Positions 7,955 to 9,358 of a stretch of 9,358 nucleotides of DNA are shown here, one piece after another; positions within the stretch are counted from its first letter, which is position 1; the number at the start of each line of letters is the position of its first letter. The position numbers and the translations under genes are program-made. This stretch comes from an uncultured Ruminococcus sp. (lineage in GTDB: Bacteria; Bacillota; Clostridia; Oscillospirales; Ruminococcaceae), in assembly GCA_947175975.1 (NCBI GenBank), contig CAMWOX010000056.1:1-9358 (forward strand), in the 5' to 3' direction. Below the pieces are notes generated by a model. That model was not told the origin of the DNA and ran no database searches. It saw only the letters and a list, made by a program, of their open reading frames with translations.

Positions 7955-8713
7955 ATGCTTGCAAAGAGAATTATTCCTTGTCTGGATGTCCGTGACGGCA
8001 AGGTTGTCAAGGGTGTCAATTTTCAGGGAATCCGGGAAATCGGAGATCCTGTGGCATGTGCTGAGGAATATAACAGACAGGGTGCGGACGAAATTGTATT
8101 TTATGATATTACGGCTTCTCATGAGGGAAGAGGCGTTATGCTCGATGTTGTGAGAGAAACAGCGAAGCGGGTTTTTGTGCCTTTGACAGTTGGCGGTGGC
8201 ATCAAAACTGTGGATGATATCCGGGAGACACTTCGGGCTGGTGCGGACAAAGTTTCTGTCAATTCCCAGGCAGTGCAGAATCCAGATCTGATCCGGCAGG
8301 GAGCGGATATTTTCGGCAGTCAGTGTATCTGTGTCGGAATTGATGCCAAAAAAACGGATTCCGGCAACTGGACGGTATTTATTAATGGCGGCAGAATTGA
8401 TATGCATCTGGATCTGCTTGACTGGGTGAAGCAGATCGAACAGCTCGGTGCAGGAGAGATCTGTCTCAATTCGATTGATACAGACGGTGTAAAAGGCGGA
8501 TTTGATCTGCCAATGCTGAAGGCAGTTGTGAATGCTGTGAATATTCCAGTGATTGCAAGCGGCGGTGCTGGAAAATTATCTGATTTCGCTGACGCATTCC
8601 AGGAGACAGACTGCTCTGCGGCTTTGGCTGCTTCTTTGTTTCATTTTAAAGAATTGACGGTTGGCGAAGTAAAAGCAGATTGTCAGAAAAAGAAAATTAT
8701 TGTTCGATTATGA
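7955..8713 (+). CDS. hisF: Imidazole glycerol phosphate synthase, cyclase subunit
   Basis: TIM-barrel cyclase that uses ammonia from HisH to turn PRFAR into imidazole glycerol phosphate and AICAR. The 252 residues match the family. Catalytic D11 (IIPCLDVRDG) and D130 (VGIDAKK) are present, as are K19 and the ammonia-gate residues R5, E46, K99 and E168. The phosphate loop TVGGGIK lies at 78-84, and the second-half motif reads NSIDTDGVKGG (D175, D177). A ribosome binding site AGAGGTG (7941-7947) lies 7 bases before the ATG, in a 17-base gap after hisA. It is followed not by hisI or hisE but, through an ATGA overlap, by a DNA glycosylase gene. Confidence 0.97.
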   Translation: MLAKRIIPCLDVRDGKVVKGVNFQGIREIGDPVACAEEYNRQGADEIVFYDITASHEGRGVMLDVVRETAKRVFVPLTVGGGIKTVDDIRETLRAGADKVSVNSQAVQNPDLIRQGADIFGSQCICVGIDAKKTDSGNWTVFINGGRIDMHLDLLDWVKQIEQLGAGEICLNSIDTDGVKGGFDLPMLKAVVNAVNIPVIASGGAGKLSDFADAFQETDCSAALAASLFHFKELTVGEVKADCQKKKIIVRL

Positions 8714-9222
8714 TATTACAGAGAGATTTTTTTGAGCGTGATGCACTTGTTGTTGCACCTGAACTGATCGGCAAGATCATTGTACGGAAACTTGATGATC
8801 ATACGATTCTGCGTGAACGGATTTCAGAAACAGAAGTCTATCGTGGTGAAGAGGATAAAGCCTGTCATGCATCAAAAGGAAAAACGCAACGGACAAAAAT
8901 TCTTTATGGTGAAAGCGGCAAGATTTATGTATACTTGTGTTATGGAATACATTGGCTGATGAATATTGTCACAGGTGAAAGAAATAATCCGCAGTGTGTT
9001 CTGATCCGTTGCGGAGAAGTGCATAACGGGCCTGCAAAGCTGACAAAATATTTACAGATTGATGGTAATTTTAATGATCAGAAAATTTACGAAAATCCTC
9101 ATGTCTGGATAGAAGATGATGGCTTTCAGCCAGAACTTAAAACTGCTCCCAGGGTCGGCATTGATTATGCAGGTGATTATTGGCGAGATATTGCATGGCG
9201 TTATATCGCTGAAAAAAAGTGA
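8710..9222 (+). CDS. mpg: 3-methyladenine (alkylpurine) DNA glycosylase, AAG/MPG family, compact
   Basis: Base-excision repair enzyme of the AAG/MPG family, which removes alkylated and some deaminated purines from DNA. Aligned by eye with human AAG, the key residues are present: catalytic E42 and Y44 in ETEVYRG, H53 in ACHASKG, the intercalating Y78 in CYG, and N85 in the MNIV segment. LIR (98-100) and GPAKLTK (107-113) match the conserved second half, and PRVGI (137-141) and WRDIAWRY the end. At 170 residues it is shorter than the usual 190-210: the segment between LIRC and NGPAKLT lacks about 20 residues seen in, for example, the B. subtilis homologue. I chose ATG 8710 because it overlaps the hisF stop (ATGA); a TTG 30 bases upstream lies deep in hisF. 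No clear ribosome binding site is seen, so translation probably depends on coupling. Confidence 0.92.
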   Translation: MILQRDFFERDALVVAPELIGKIIVRKLDDHTILRERISETEVYRGEEDKACHASKGKTQRTKILYGESGKIYVYLCYGIHWLMNIVTGERNNPQCVLIRCGEVHNGPAKLTKYLQIDGNFNDQKIYENPHVWIEDDGFQPELKTAPRVGIDYAGDYWRDIAWRYIAEKK

Positions 9223-9249
9223 TTTTTGCGTTGAAAAGAATTTTTAGTA

Positions 9250-9278
9250 TTGACAAACAGGAAATAATATGCTATAAT
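9250..9278 (+). promoter_or_regulatory. Perfect-consensus sigma-A promoter with extended -10
   Basis: TTGACA (9250-9255), a 17-base spacer and TATAAT (9273-9278) match consensus at all twelve positions, with an extended -10 TG at 9270-9271. Transcription would start near 9285 and separates the last gene from the his-mpg unit. A 6-bp inverted repeat (TAATAT at 9265-9270, ATATTA at 9277-9282) overlaps the -10, but in such AT-rich sequence this may be chance. Confidence 0.9.
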
Positions 9279-9304
9279 ATTAAAAATTTTGTGAGAAATG
9301 AAAA

Positions 9305-9326
9305 ACTGCTTTGCGATAACAGCAGT
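9305..9326 (+). other. Small leader hairpin next to a ribosome binding site
   Basis: ACTGCT (9305-9310) and AGCAGT (9321-9326) form a perfect 6-bp stem with a 10-base loop in the leader of the last gene. The stem ends directly before the ribosome binding site. There is no T-run, so it is not a terminator. It could affect mRNA stability or ribosome access, but its function is unknown. Confidence 0.4.
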
Positions 9327-9333
9327 GGGAGGT
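9327..9333 (+). promoter_or_regulatory. Ribosome binding site of the truncated last gene
   Basis: GGGAGGT lies 1 base from the ATG at 9335 and 4 bases from the in-frame ATG at 9338. The spacing favours 9338 as the start. Confidence 0.8.
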
Positions 9334-9337
9334 CATG

Positions 9338-9358
9338 ATGGATTATACAAGTGAGAAT
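9338..9358 (+). CDS. Start of an unidentified gene, cut by window end
   Basis: Only seven codons are visible (MDYTSEN), or eight if translation begins at the in-frame ATG at 9335. A strong ribosome binding site and a perfect-consensus promoter upstream make a real gene likely. Seven residues are too few to recognise a family, so no function is proposed. Confidence 0.7.

Noticed and set aside
9207..9246. AT-rich A-run/T-run stretch after mpg as an intrinsic terminator.
   Set aside because: Pairing is limited to A-T runs with a bulged CGC/GCG closing pair; there is no stable GC stem and no clean T-tract after it.
9245..9249. Single TAGTA just upstream of the -35 of the last promoter as a second operator for the his regulator.
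   Set aside because: One 5-bp match without a partner half-site at the spacings seen at the his promoter is expected by chance in AT-rich DNA.

Overview
The window looks like chromosome of a low-to-moderate-GC Gram-positive bacterium (Firmicutes/Bacillota, class Clostridia). The gut or rumen genus Ruminococcus or a close relative is my best guess. Three things point there: the upstream gene is PolC, the Gram-positive-type replicative DNA polymerase; histidine synthesis begins with the split short-HisG plus HisZ enzyme; and Shine-Dalgarno sites and sigma-A promoters are strong. The genus is inference; the phylum is well supported.

Layout, all on the + strand. (1) 1-1605: C-terminal third of polC, cut by the window start and ending in a beta-clamp-binding QLSLF tail. 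(2) 1606-1783: an intergenic region with no visible terminator. It carries a good extended -10 sigma-A promoter (1697-1725), overlapped by an AT-rich operator-like array of TAGTA/TACTA half-sites (1719-1754). (3) 1784-8713: a compact histidine biosynthesis operon in the order hisZ-hisG-hisD-hisC-hisB-hisH-hisA-hisF. (4) 8710-9222: a compact 3-methyladenine (alkylpurine) DNA glycosylase whose ATG overlaps the hisF stop codon. (5) 9223-9358: a short intergenic region with a perfect-consensus extended -10 promoter, a small leader hairpin, a strong ribosome binding site and the first codons of an unidentified gene.

HisZ and HisG together make the feedback-controlled ATP phosphoribosyltransferase. 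HisA, HisH/HisF, HisB, HisC and HisD carry out the later steps to histidine. Three activities are not encoded here: HisI (PR-AMP cyclohydrolase), HisE (PR-ATP pyrophosphohydrolase) and a histidinol-phosphate phosphatase. The position after hisF, where hisI or hisIE often sits, holds the DNA glycosylase gene instead. Five of the eight gene junctions from hisZ to the glycosylase gene are 4-base ATGA stop/start overlaps, one is an 8-base overlap, and two are gaps of 16-17 bases. This is one tightly coupled transcription unit.

I found no tRNA, rRNA, CRISPR array, insertion sequence or phage element. The genes belong to well-known families, and I see no previously undescribed multi-gene system. 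The points most worth checking are the architecture of the his operator, the coupling of the glycosylase gene to the his operon together with the missing hisI/hisE, and the strong promoter of the truncated last gene.
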